From assembly GCA_944472135.2 (NCBI GenBank), contig OX235268.1:12158589-12222588 (forward strand): a stretch of 64,000 bases of DNA, read 5' to 3'. The notes below the pieces were generated by a model that saw nothing but the letters and a program-made list of their open reading frames with translations, had not been told where the DNA came from and made no database searches. Made by a program: the position numbers and the translations under genes. The DNA is from Trichobilharzia regenti. Taxonomy: Eukaryota; Platyhelminthes; Trematoda; Strigeidida; Schistosomatidae. Positions 22,737-43,599 of this stretch are shown piece after piece (the first letter of the stretch is position 1; the number at the start of each line of letters is the position of its first letter).

Positions 22737-23343
22737 TCAGGTCTGTTCAAACTGTTGGGATTCACCTACACATATAGGCCTCCTGCACTCAGTCTTTCGT
22801 TTTACTAACCTAAGTCCTATCAGAGTCAATCTTGTTTCTATCGAGTGCAGTGCAATCGCTGATCTGTTTTCCAGATTATTCAAGTCTGTAGGGGTCTTTG
22901 GAACCACCTTCAGACAGTGGTTATGCTCCTTTACTTTTATATTTACCCGTTTGGAAGTTTCTCCTAAATATACAAAGTCAGAGTTCCAAGAATTGATATG
23001 GTGCACACAGTTCTGTTGATTGTCGTCCTCTATTTTATCCTTAACCTTCACCGGCGATAACCTCAAAGTATCCGTTGCACGAAAACGCACTCTTGTGTGA
23101 CGATTGTTAAGGATTCGCTTTATCTCATCCGATGTTTCTTTGTGGTAAGGAATCACCACTGTGCTAACCCAATTCTTAACACCAGATTTCCATTCATTCT
23201 TGTCTTCACATTTTAAATATATTTTCACAGTCTTTGGGATATCATCGATATCAGAATAAAACTTGTGCACTGTGGTAGAGTATAATTCCATCATGGGTAA
23301 ATTTATTTTGACAAAGTCTCCCAGTGTTAAATAAAGTATAATT
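22737..23343 (-). pseudogene. Second Penelope-like GIY-YIG remnant, right arm
   Basis: Mirror copy of 7905-8511; the 185-aa frame at 22737-23294 is identical. Degenerate GIY-YIG nuclease, no reverse transcriptase. Confidence 0.8.
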
Positions 23344-23492
23344 ATATTTCAATAGTTTACACACATTGATAACTTTTGTTATTGGTAATATTTCGAGCAG
23401 AATTACTGCCCGTGTTCACACCACTGTTGGAATTGTTTGAATCACACATTTATGATTTGTACTCATACATAGTTCATTATTTTTTTGCTCAT

Positions 23493-24750
23493 TCATGCTT
23501 TTGTATTCAGAATTATATTCCAAGTTTTTGATAGTTGTACTGAGTCACCCTTGTTATATGTATCCGGTGTGACCTTAATGAATATTGATTCTGTTACAAG
23601 TCTCTCTTTCCATTCGTTCATGTTAATTTTTAGAATACACACATCGTTCTTCCAATCGATATTGTGGTTTTTGTCCCATGCATGTGCAGCTATTGATGAA
23701 TTTCTTTCAAGATTCTTGTAGGCATTTGTTCCTGTTGGTTGACCTTTGGTTGGGCCTTTATTTTCATTCACTCTTATTTTGAGTGGTCTGGACGTTTGAA
23801 CTACATATTTAGTCGGACAGCCAGCACAAGATATTTTGTAAATCAGATTGTTTCTATCCATCATTTTTTGGGACCTTTCAGTGAATTTATTTTATTTTTG
23901 ATTAGATTCGTCGGTTTAAAGGTTGTTTGAATGGCTATATTTTTGAGGTTTCTTTGTTTTGCCTCTGGTGTACCGTTTTTATATGGTATTGCGACTGTTT
24001 TTCTCCATTCTTCCATCTTGTTATTCTCCGGTTTTACCCTCTTTTTTCTCTTTTTAATATTATGTTTTATAAATTTTTTAGGGTAGTTGTTTTCGAGTAG
24101 CACTTTGAAAAGGACTTTTATTTCTTTACGCTGGTCCTCTGGTGTTGTTATAAGTCTACGTATTGAATATCCCTCTTTATGCAATTTTATCTTGCCATAT
24201 ATCCCAAGTATATTACATGATTTTGGCATAATTTCAAACCATTTTGACTTACCAATTACTTCTTTTATTTGTCTCACTACCTTTGCTGTTTCTTTCATTG
24301 TTTTGTTGGTGATTGTTTCAGCTGATTTAGTCATTATGGTATAGGCTCCAGATTTAAGATGTTCATTCCTCTTTTCATTATATGTTGTTTTGTTAAGCAT
24401 TACTGTTGTGTTTCCTTTGTCTGCTTGAGTAATGACAATGGATTGTCTGCTTTTATGTCTGGAAGTGCTTTTAGTTCCGCTTTCGTTACACTTGGTTTTT
24501 CGGCTTTCCGCTTTTTTAAGGTTATTGGACATTGTGCTCCTACCAGTTCAGCTTTTTCTTTGTCATTTCCTTCGAGTGCTTTTTCAGTTACAGGTATGAT
24601 ATCTTCAGGTTTTAATCTTTTGTTGCTAATATTGAAGTTCATCCCTTTCATCAGTAAGCTTTCCTCTGCTTCTGTCAGCTTTCTGTTTGAAAAGTTTACA
24701 ATCCAATTGGCTTTAGTTACTTGTCTGTCATTCGGGGTTTCCGCTATCAT
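23493..24750 (-). pseudogene. Penelope-like element remnant (GIY-YIG), right arm
   Basis: Same element as 6780-7760 but longer. It keeps the upstream frame 24400-24750 (116 aa) with the Penelope N-terminal motif NFSNRKLTEAEESLLMKGMN. One frameshift separates ...KALPDIKAD from SIVITQADKGNTTVML, after which the frame 23861-24532 continues through the shortened RT and 23493-23864 encodes the GIY-YIG domain. The RT palm is missing here too. A pure A run (24810-25060) lies just upstream on this strand, between this element and its hammerhead-like terminus. Confidence 0.9.
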
Positions 24751-24801
24751 GAGTTTATGAAATTTTTTTATTTGTTTCTTCTTTGTTTTTTCATGAGTGG
24801 T

Positions 24802-25065
<264 letters not shown>

Positions 25066-25152
25066 AATCGATTTCAGCTTGATATAAATCCCATAGCAAC
25101 TCCCTAATTCTGTTACTATATTTCTCTGGGAATGTGATATACAGTATTACTC

Positions 25153-25198
25153 ACTGATTACGTTTCGAGCAGAATTTATTGCTCATAATCATATCAAG
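25153..25198 (-). ncRNA. Hammerhead-like motif at Penelope-like terminus, right arm
   Basis: Mirror copy of 6655-6700, identical by inspection. It lies just outside the right-arm Penelope-like element, on its 5' side. Confidence 0.45.
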
Positions 25199-26707
25199 GT
25201 GATAATTATTTGATTCAAGAGTGCACTGAACCCATTTAAGTTTCTTGCTGATCTCCTCGTCCTCTTCCTTACTATGGTCATTACCGTCATGTTAAGATGG
25301 TTTCTGCCTTGTTGAACTTGAACAAAGCAAGAATAGCGGAATCCAGTAGGTCGATATGGTTTCATTCTGTTTCGTCGGTTCTTTTCGATTGAATACAACC
25401 TGGATTAATTTTTATACTAATTAATATACACAATACTCAAATACTTTAGTTATTCAGCATGAAGATAGAGAGCATTTACTAGTACACGTAATCGAACATC
25501 ATACCAGGAAGGATAAAATGTCAATATAATAAAGAGAGTAAAGAATCTTAGGATGAAGAAATTTTCAACAGCGTTTGTTCAATGAGCTTCCAAAATGACA
25601 TGGTCTCTTTAACCGCACAGTAAGGCATTCTTCTTCGAAAGAAAGACTTGATAATGAGGAGCTCGTCAATGTCGAAAAATGTCTATAAGACAATGTGTAT
25701 CGTCAACACAAAGTAACACTGTGTATAAAGTTGAAATCAGATACAATGGAGAACAAATCAGTCTTCTTAAAACTTTGATTCAAAAGTGATGAGGCCTCTG
25801 CAGAAAGTAAGTGTGGAATAAACCCAAGGCTGAAAACCACTTATCCATCTTCCAAATTAGTCATACATTATAGGGCAAGTTGCTGACTGAAACAATCCAT
25901 AGTTGACAAATCCTCCTTTCATATGAACACCAACTGCATCTGCCAGTTTACAAGTACCTGTCTAAGCACATACATCAGATAGACAGAAATAAAGGTTTGT
26001 GACAGCTAATTCCAAGAAACTTGTGACCAAGAGATTCCAGTCTTCAGCAATACAATAGCATGCCAAGTGACAGACAGTGGTCATGAAAGTGATGTTTTAC
26101 AATGGATTAAGACAAACAAATTTCAAATAGTGGAAAATACCCATCGGGACATTAGAGGGAAAAGAAGACGAAGTTCAACGAAGATATCTTTACGGCGATT
26201 TCATTCTCAAAAGCTGTACAATCGCATTTATATACATTAGTTCACATGGATACAATTATTATTTATTTAGTTCCACATAGCAACGAAGGAGACAATAATT
26301 TTCAAATTGATAGGAAAATTTGAAGGCACGAATATAAATATAAATTACAAGAAGCTTAGAGACAAGATTACATAGGATTAGGAAATAGTTACAACGTACG
26401 CAAATTAATATTTGATAACTGGAGAAATAATTTTCAGGGCAAATAAAAGGAGATAATTATTTCCAACTTGACATGACATACAAGAGGCTTAGAAACAGAA
26501 ATTACACAGGAGTGGAATATCTGTGTAAAATGGTTATTCTAAACGGACTACAAGTGTGATCAGTAGGAGCGTAGAAACAAACTTAAAATAACTGATTGCA
26601 TAACTGAAAACGGAATTGGGATGAATTGAATGAAGAGAAAGAGAGGAAGATACACAGAGAGAGAGAGAGAGAAGAAAACATGAAAACTGAGGGATAAGGG
26701 AACATAC

Positions 26708-26882
26708 CGAGCTGGGTCCGCGGTAGTTGTAAAGGCTGGTCTGCTTTCTTTTGAACATACAGCTCCGGCTTTTCGGAGTATATGGCGAGAGCTTCTGCAC
26801 TAGAAAGAGGTCGAAAATACAGCGCCTGTGGTAGATTTTTGTTTACTTTGTAAATGACTCTGAATGATGACTCAGTCGAGAT
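26708..26882 (-). CDS. Possible host exon, right arm
   Basis: Mirror copy of the candidate exon at 4971-5145, with the same open frame and the same GTATGT donor (complement at 26702-26707). Product not recognised. Confidence 0.3.
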
Positions 26883-27057
26883 TCAGTAACAGGTATTGGC
26901 GAGGTGTTCAGTTGTGGCACATCTGATTGAAGCAGTGCCTCCTCTTTCAGGCTAACTGGATGATGTTCCATAGCAGGATTTGATAAGACCCGATTGTAAT
27001 GATCTCTTTACCTTGCTCCGCATGAGCAGGTGAAGTGCTATGTGCACATTGAATTGG

Positions 27058-27149
27058 TCATACAGTAATATTAATAATTTTCCTTCATTCCAGATACAGT
27101 ACCAGTGGTACAGTGTGGAATTTTCAGCACATTTCTGCAATATTGCATC
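27058..27149 (-). mobile_element. LINE 3'-tail fragment, right arm
   Basis: Mirror copy of 4704-4795, in the inverted orientation of the arm. Confidence 0.65.
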
Positions 27150-28155
27150 TAAGATAATCAAACATTTAAAAGGAGTATTTCAAAAAATAAATATAAAAAA
27201 CAACAAAAAAAACAAACAAACACAACGCTAATAATAAATGCAAAAATAATACCAAGAAGTGGAATGAAAAATAAACAACATAAAATAATTTCTCAGTATT
27301 GCGTAGTGGAAGCTATGATATTTCATGTGTGGTAACAGTAAAGCTATAGTCATACTTGAAGTTATGAAATGATATTTAGGAATGTTTATCGCATGATCAG
27401 TTAATTTAATTGGACAACACTAAACAATGATCAAATAACATTTCAGGGTTTTTATTGCCAGGTCTTATGCGGTGATTGTAGTCGTAGCGTGAGTAATCCT
27501 GCACAGTAGAAAACGTTTTAAGATGGTGACATTGGCGTTCACAACCAAGATTGTCAGTTAATATTACCGAACAAAAAAACAACCACGAAACTAATATTAC
27601 ATGACGGTTAATGATTGAACAATTTTGTAACACTCATAGTGCTAATATAGTCGGAACCAGTAGATACACAAAAGAATGAGTACAATAAGCTACCAGAAAG
27701 TAAGCCAATGGTAATGATTTAGGTAGCTAAGTATTTTTTAGAAGGTTTTCACTATATTTGAGCACAAATACGAGAGAAATAAAAGAGTTAAATCTTGTTA
27801 TTAACAACAAGGCAAGTCATAGGTTTCACGATTAATATTGTCTCTGTCACTAAGAACACGGGCCAAATGAGGTATCGTGGAGTTCTTGTACTTGGTTTTA
27901 CTGTGGTGAGAGCAGGCTAGCCAAAATTGGTGGAGAGTATTTCACGTCAATTGGTATGTTGCAAATATTGGTGGTGAGAAAATATGAACAAGACTGATTC
28001 AACAACCAAGTACAGCAGACTTTGCGGAGACAGATACAGTTAACATATAAATGATCTGAAATTCAAAAATAGTCAAAAATAGATGTAAGTCAACTTTCTG
28101 TGAGAAGCAATCAATCAGAAGAGTGTGTTTGTTTGCTTGGATAAGCTTTAATAAT

Positions 28156-30550
28156 CTACATGAAAATATATAAATACGCGTTGATTTCCTTAATAAACGA
28201 TATGTTGCCTGACCCTAGTCTTCTTTTGTTACAGTATGAGCATATATTATTTATACTGACATCTTGTTCTACCTGATGAGAAACAAGGAGAGATTTCGGA
28301 ATAGAGGGGGTGTTGGCGGTCAGACAGTATGGTTTTATACCATTCTTCACGTGCATTCAAATGCCTTTCTAATAAGGTAGTGACGAGCTGACTGAGTTTT
28401 ACACCACTATTCCTACCAACTTTCAACATCCTTCTTAGGATGAAATAGCCCTTTTTCAGAAGCCCAGGAAAGACTAATGGAGAGCAGTGAAGTAGAATAG
28501 GTAAGATACGAGAGTTGAAAAATTGTGAAAGCTGAGGTTGAGTGATTCCAGATAGTCTGAGTTTCTAATTGTAGTAGGTTACACGGAGCAATTTCTTGGA
28601 AATCGTAAGATGAAGTGAAAGAGAGACGGAGAGAGAACAGCACTCTGAGGATCTCCAGCTTCAGTAGGTAAGGGAGGTGAAGAAACACCGTTATATACCG
28701 TGTACTGCATCCTATTAGATAAGTAGGAGTGCAGCCAGCTGACAGCCCATGAATCAGTTTACGTAAGGCTAAGCTTGTTAAGCAAAAGACCTTTTGGTAC
28801 AGATTCGAAAGCCGATGTGTAATCAAGGAATGTACAACGGACATACTTGGCCCCTTTTTCTATGGAGGATACAATGTTGTAATGAAACACAGCAGCAGCG
28901 TCTAAAATACTGCTACCCTGTCTGTAAGCGAACTGCTTTGGATCATTTGAGAAGCTTAGGGAGGGAACAAGTTTTAGTAACAATAATTTCTCCATTAGTT
29001 TCAAAAAAGGAGAGGTAATAGCAATAGGTCTAAACTTAACACTATTTCCAGAACCAGACTTGGGTACTGGGATGATTTTATACCTTTCCACAGAGAAGGT
29101 ATAACATTATTAGAAAAAGAAGTATTGAGAACGTTTGTAAGTGGGTTACTTAAAATATCAGCACATTTCCTAAGAACAATGGCAGGTATGCCATCAGGGC
29201 CTAGACTCTGGGAAGGTTTAAGAGATTTTAAACATTTAAGAACACCAGAAGTATTGAAACTATGAAAGTCACTGGCCATTTTATTAGTTAAATTGAAGGC
29301 AAAAAAGACATTTGGAGGGCTGACAAAGGATCTATTAAGAGTACTTACATTAATAGAAGGGGCAAAATAACGATGCTTACCACAACCTGTAATTTCTCTG
29401 GAAAGCTTTCATATGTTTCCTGGATTTTACATGACGAAATTCTTTGATTATAAATAATGTTTAGCCTCTTGATTTCGGATGCGATTTGGATGTTTATCCT
29501 CCAAAGACCAGATTTATCCTTAGTCTTTTACAGTCTCTCCTTTTCTCTTCGAAGCGTTTTGAGATGAGTGGCGGAGAAACGGTCCATTCTTTTGAGAAGC
29601 ATCTGTTTTGGACAGCAAACATCAAGGCAGAATTAAAGATAGTCAAATTGGAAACAGTATCATCCAGTTTGTGTTCACTGAAAAGTTCCCAGTTTGTGTC
29701 ATTTAGTATACATCTTAGTTTGAGCACATTCTCCTGTGAGTAACACCTTTGCTGTGTTTTCCTGGACAGATATGAGAGGATAATATAGTGAGATCTGTTA
29801 TATATCTTAGTTAATATCCGAATAATACAATGATCAAAGTTCATTAAAGGAGCACATCTGCGTGCTTCATATATTTCCTCATATTTTCTCATCATTAATA
29901 AATACTAGATCCAGTGTTTTATCAAGTCGAGTAGGAAATTTAGCAATATCGACATGACCCAATGATTCAAGGAAAGAAAAATGGCAGCAATTGAAATCTC
30001 CTGTGAAAACTGATAAAGTGTTTTCAAGATGTGTAACAGTGATTTCACTGAATTCATCAGCAAAATCAGATAGATACGAAGCAGAACAGCCAGGAGTAAC
30101 ATAAATGTTCGAGACGAAGACGCATTGAAACATGGATAAGTGTTTCGGAAGACATTTGAATGTTATACAATCAATAAATCCACTAGAGAAGGAAAAACAC
30201 ACATCATTTGAAGTTGACCCGTTGAGAATGAATGAAAGTCGCAACATATCCACCTCTTTTCTTTCTGGAGCATAGTCGATCTTGTCTAAACAATGTAAAA
30301 CCATTAAGAGAAACCAGGTTGTCATCATAGAGTTCATAGAGCCATGTTTCATGTAATGCAACAATCGCCTTGACGTGATAGGTATCAGTAGATAAGAGAG
30401 ACTGGAGATGCATAATTTTGTTGGGAAGTGAACGGCAGTTTGAACTGACAATAACAGGAATAGTTGTGCGATATACAGGTGACTGTTTAAGAGCACGTTG
30501 CCAAACACCGTGATGTTTTCTCTTAGTTTGATTAGGTGCATGAAAGGCAT
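28156..30550 (-). pseudogene. Broken CR1/Jockey-like LINE, right arm
   Basis: Mirror copy of the left-arm LINE at 1110-3505, with the same frameshifts and the same missing YADD block. It therefore decayed before the palindrome arms formed or were last homogenised. It differs from the left copy by a few substitutions, seen as single-residue changes in several conceptual fragments (for example C to F near the GDFN motif, and A to T and C to Y in the thumb region). Confidence 0.9.
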
Positions 30551-31684
30551 ATGGTTTGAAACGTTTAATGAATGAATTACTGTATTTTATACGATTTGTA
30601 ATCGTATTTTATTAAAATTTAGAATGAAAAAATGATGTATTAGATGCAATATGTAGATGCCGCCTCTTATCTAAACACACACTACTTTTATAATTTTACA
30701 CACTGATCAAATCCAACAATCTACACTTGATTTTGTTATCTTTACCAATTGACCAACTTGACAACGAAAAATGACCCCAGACAGACGAACAATGATCAAG
30801 TTAGTAAACTTTATTTTGATATCATAACAGACGTACTAATGCCTTAGTTATTTGGTTTAGTGATCTTCATTGCTATTTTGACTTTCAATATGCCCTTTTT
30901 ACTTGAACTAAGTCTATTTTTCTCACCCCTAACTCTTTTGTTACATATGTGCTGAGATTTTGTGAATTCTGGTTTATTATTACTTTGATAAAGCTGTAAG
31001 CAGCATCAAATAGCGAAACGTCAGTGAAAGCAATATCGTTTTGTTTTCCACTCATTGGAAAATACAAAAACCTTTATTATAATGAATATCATATACCCAA
31101 TGCCCAAATTTTTTCAAACCGTTAAAAGTGAACTTGGTTTGGGCATATTTGATAAAATAAAGAGGCTAAATTGTAAATTGTAATAAGATGTTACAGAATT
31201 GGTAGGCTTAGCATAAAATCACAAAGGTTGACAAAAAATTAAGGGTAACGATGGGGTGAAATAACCTGGGTGGGGAAATCGATAGTGGAGAATAGATAAG
31301 AAAGGCGATTGAGTGGTCATTACGAAAAGAATTACCTGTTTATGATGGCCATGGCAGGGACAGGGGTTGGATGTATTTCTTTTGGAAACAAAGCGTGGTT
31401 TTGAGCTTTTGAAAAGCTAGTGCCTTGGCAATGCCTAGATCTCTTAATTTCACTCCTTTTGAATGGTTTGATTGAATCTTTTATATTACTTTGAAAGATT
31501 TGTCGAAAGGCGCAGAATGTCCTGAATTGACCAGATCTTTTGTCAATATCTCCTTAATAACTCCTATGACCCAATGTTTATATTTCAGGATAGTGAAGAC
31601 ATTGTACCATAAAATGATCATAATGATAATAATAGTAAGAAAAATTATGATCCTGGTGAACTTATTGTATTATTTATTATTATT

Positions 31685-34760
<3,076 letters not shown>

Positions 34761-34769
34761 GATTGTTAC

Positions 34770-37700
34770 ATTAAGATAAAGTTCAGAGAGAAGCGACCTT
34801 ATGTGTTTCTCCTCTTAGAATCAGATAACAAGGAATAAAACAATCAGAACAACATCAGCAAAGGAAAATTATTCGCAGCAAAGAGGGCAACAAACGACAA
34901 AAGCAATACAAAACAACATCATGCAATACAGTTAAGCTAAGTTAACTAAAATGATATCAAAACCACAGACTCACTGACTTGGGCCATCTTGAACATATAA
35001 ATCCAACAGTATATACAATTACAGATATGAGTTAGTGTTAAAAGGTCACAAAATGACAAACAGTTAGTTATAGGCATTATCTGTCAAAAACACTATATCC
35101 ACATGTTTAGTGTTCGAAAGTAAACGGATTTCAATAATTTCCAAAACTTCGTGGTCAGAAACACCAGAGAAATGAGAGTTTTATGTAACTAAGCAATTGT
35201 AGCGCACTAATCAATATATATATATATAGTGGGTCAGGGTAAACAGAGAGAGTGAATAAGTTTCGTCTCTACATATGTCTGGTCTCTGTCTATTAATCAC
35301 TAAAGTCCCAGCTATGACTAGGAGGCGTAATGGTGTGCCTTCATTTCATTTATTTTTCGCAAGCTGCCTCCTTCTGGTTCGATAATTAAACAATCGGTAA
35401 CTCTGTATGACGAGTGCGATATATCAAATATCTATCATCCAACACCTAAATCGTCTAGGTTACTGCGTGGTTAAGATTATTCTGCATGCAAATGAATGAG
35501 ACTGTGAGACAGTTTCAGTAGAGAGAGGCAGGTTGTTAATTGTAACGAAAGCCTGTTGTCAACCACAGTTGAACCATAGCAGTAACAAAACACAAACTAT
35601 TATGAAAACAGAAAACCAGTATATCAGCACACGATATTACAGAACAATAGTTATGTACTAGCCAATCGCACACAAACATTAAATCATTATCACTGTTAAA
35701 TAGTAACACAGATTTTTGTCGTAAATAACTGAAGTGTGTATACCATTAGCAGATTCAAGGACTCTGCGTTACTCAGGAATTAAAACCGACTATATAGAAG
35801 AAAGCATCGATTGGTCCGCTGGTCACAATTTTTCGGTGTTTGTCGTAGCTACTTTCGGAAAAATTGCATGCATGACATCTCTCATTCAAATCAATACCAA
35901 TCGAGATTGTTAGTGAACCTTATTCTCACAGCTCATGGATAGTCATAACACAGACAACGTTAAAATTTCTTCACATGTTTTTTTATAAAATGTTGCCGTA
36001 CTTTAGGTAAGGTTATTTCATTCCACTCTCATTTGAGTTTCAAGAGGAATTGTTTATGATTCACTACTGCTGAGACTTACAGAACTTGTTGTAGTCTCAT
36101 CTTGGTGTCGGTTGTACCACCATCTGCATTACTATGTATAGGCTGATCATTTTGACAACGGAAACATATTCACTTGTCAAATATTAAGCATTCTGTGATA
36201 TTAACCAGCGTTCTTCTATACTATGACAAGCATTATTTAATTTTAATTGATTTATCTTTTCAACGACCAAAACATTAGCAGTTCGTCAGAGGACTGACTG
36301 ACGAATGCTGTCACTGTATGCTGTTATTGATCTCTGACAGATCAGTAGACACTTTAACAACAGTTACTTAAGTAACTGTTGAAACTATTGTCAGATTTTA
36401 CTCATTCTTAAACTTTGTTTAAACAATACATATCCACTGGGTGTGCTCACTCTAGCCTTCTCAAATCGATATTAATGTTACTGAACAAAAGTTAAGTTTT
36501 TGTACTACTGTCACAAAGTCAGCTTAGTTGATTTCAATATTTCTGTCTAAGTTTTAAAGACCGTTTTATTCTTAACATTGCTTTTTATTTTTCTTCTGTC
36601 TCATTACATTATATTGCTAAAATATGCCTTATATAAGATAGTATACCATCTAGAGATAACTTTGTGAAACTCTGTGGAGTAAGTGTATGTCTCTGAAGTC
36701 ACCTCATTGTAGAATCAATATTTTGATGTGAATCAAATGAAGGGGTGTATCTATCAAACTCAATGACTTAGTATTATATTATAGAATTTTATATATCGAC
36801 TGACATCATGATGTTGTAAGGAAAAGGATTCTTACTTGAATAAAATAAAGATCATCTCAATCAGTCTAAAATTTTTGCTCTGTTTTATTTCTTCGACTAG
36901 TCAGCGATGCACAAAACCTCTGGAAGTGATGAGATGAGACATACCTTTTGAAAAGAATGTCGTATACATACACATATATGGAATTAATAGTAGGTGAGAT
37001 GGAATCAATGATATTATTGACAAGTTTATTTTGAAGGTGTTCGTACATGGTCAGGAAATTTGTTTGCAAGTAAACCTTTCACATTTGCAGGATTTTTATT
37101 GAGACCATTATCTACTGTGTGAAACTTTGTGAAATTTTACTACAGTCTAGAGTGAGCTTCGACTTTCAGCTAAGTCAACCCTTCAAAGAAGACTTTCGAA
37201 AATGTGCGTGAGTACAGCTCGATCATCAAGAAATTAGATAATATTTGAACAAGTAGAGTCAATGATATTTTAGTCATTGTGCTCCTTGACAGATTAGATT
37301 GTTCAGTGATTTTAGCATCGGCCTCAACGAAACCTGATGAATTAATAGTCATGCAAGAAAAAGGCTTATATAACCCTATGGCAGAGCATGCGGAAATGAA
37401 TCTTTTTCTAGGATGAGATTACTGATTTATTTTTTATAACGTTTCACACCATCTTCAGATTATTTTAAGAAAACATCAAGTTGACTTCATTTCAATCTCA
37501 AAAATTGTGGAAGCAGCCGACTGTACCAACGAATGAGAAGAGAGTCGAGAGTACAATAAGAACAGTTTTGGGTACGAAATCTCAGAAAAGCTGGATATTG
37601 GTAACGAGTGAGACGTAACACCTAGGATATGGTGTAAGAAACTACAGAGAACACCTACATTCCAACCATCATGGATGGGTGTGAGACACTCAGCAACACT

Positions 37701-38260
37701 GTTGAGGGAAACTAAGCGGAATAACCTCGACAGTTTTCATAATTGACTTGGAATGAAAACGCCATAGGTATTTAATGAAAGAATATTAGGAATATTAGTG
37801 AACGGATGACTGTGAGCTGATGAAGTGAAGCCTGATGTAGGATCAGTTGGATCAGTGATTGGATGAACCACGAAATAGGCAACACATTAGGCATATCCGA
37901 CATTCTCTATGACACTACATAAAATATGCAGAAAGTGTAAAGTGATGAAGTTAACCTAAATATCAAATTGAGAGATACTGAGACCACTTATGAGAGACAC
38001 CACGCCGCAGACTACAAGTGGAAAATAAATTCACTAGAAATAATGATCATTTTTCTTTTTAGTAAGGTATCATGTTGTTGAGATTTGTTTTAAACATGGA
38101 TTAGGCATCACTGTTGAGAGATTCAGGCTTGTGTAGTCGCAATAACTGAAAATGACTGAACAAGACACACAGGTATGAACGTAGAGTACGCTGTTACATG
38201 GACATTCAGATGTATGTTGAATGCTGATATTCACAGTTGTTCTCTAGTTTTTTCTTCGAA
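34770..38260. other. No gene seen, 3.5 kb
   Basis: AT-rich DNA with only short, low-quality open frames. It contains a TA tract near 35212-35226 and, at 36279-36381, a hairpin and a perfect 24-base palindrome. No transposon family recognised. Confidence 0.55.
36283..36381. repeat. Hairpin and 24-bp perfect palindrome
   Basis: TTCGTCAG and CTGACGAA form an 8-bp stem around 36283-36306. The perfect palindrome 36358-36381 is centred on cttaag with 12-bp arms (caacagttactt). No function inferred. Confidence 0.6.
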
Positions 38261-38267
38261 TTCCCAG

Positions 38268-38365
38268 TGTAACATAGGGCTGCAGGCTAGATGCTTGAAG
38301 TTTCTGTAGCAGTGGTAATTATAACGTGATGAGGTTGCTAGTCTCATCCCCAACTTTTCCTTTTG
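38268..38365 (-). mobile_element. Short RTE-related scrap
   Basis: catagggctgcagg resembles the 3' end of the RTE-like element (catagggcttcagctg at 31709). Forty bases on, gaagtttctgtagca and gttgctag(t/c)ctca match sequence just upstream of its coding start (34697-34745). A 5' end and 3' end lying this close suggest an internally deleted derivative. Confidence 0.4.
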
Positions 38366-38392
38366 ACCAGCATTATTTCTGGTTTAGCGAGG

Positions 38393-38476
38393 TAAATGAG
38401 TGCGCCAGCCGGGGATGGAACCCTAGACCATGTGCAGGGTCGGTGAGTGTCCTAACCGCCGTATCACCAGTTCTGT
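38393..38476 (-). mobile_element. tRNA-like SINE head
   Basis: Complement contains an A box-like TGGTGATACGGCGGTTAGGA, then catggtctagggttccatcc, whose B box (GGTTCCATCCC) has lost the CGA core. It matches the head of the SINE at 3899-4092; body and tail are not recognisable. Not a functional tRNA. Confidence 0.65.
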
Positions 38477-38479
38477 TTA

Positions 38480-43105
<4,626 letters not shown>

Positions 43106-43109
43106 CTCA

Positions 43110-43560
43110 ATGCCTATTCATCGCCTCCCCCGACGGGCATTGCTAGCTGATATAGGTACAATTTGGAAAAGAGCCAGTGGTGGCCAAACAAAAACATGTT
43201 ATCAATCCATGAAATCCTTGACAGTTAAACTGAGTCAGGTAGGGAGATGCAGACTTCCAGGTTGGGGCCCTCGGGACTCTAGGAATCAATGGCTGGAGAC
43301 AATAGGTGGTGACATGGCTCAAAATCGTTGTCAATGGCGCGGATGTATTCAGTCTCTGTAATCTTTCATATTCCTTTCTACCATTACCCATTCTGTTTCA
43401 CTCTTATACTTGTCAGACTGTAATGATTCTCTTCACTCATCTTCTTGTCTACCTCTGTGTGCTATTTGGAACGCGGCAGCTCGAACTGCTGCACTTTGGT
43501 GCCAAGTTCTATGTTGAATCCAGACAGACAGACATACCTGAAGATGATTATCCTCAAAAG
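43110..43560 (+). repeat. Dispersed repeat, copy 1 (retroelement remnant?)
   Basis: Shares with the minus strand of 58390-58690 a block that encodes SLTVKLSQVGRCR..., then PRDSRNQWLET, then DMAQNRCQWRG. The W..DMAQNRxxWR pattern resembles the C-terminal end of non-LTR retroelement proteins. Downstream (43450-43560) a further segment reads WNAAARTAALWCQVLC in another frame. No intact domain. Confidence 0.55.
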
Positions 43561-43599
43561 TTCATATGTACTTTGCTGTTGAGGGACAAAAAGGATTAA

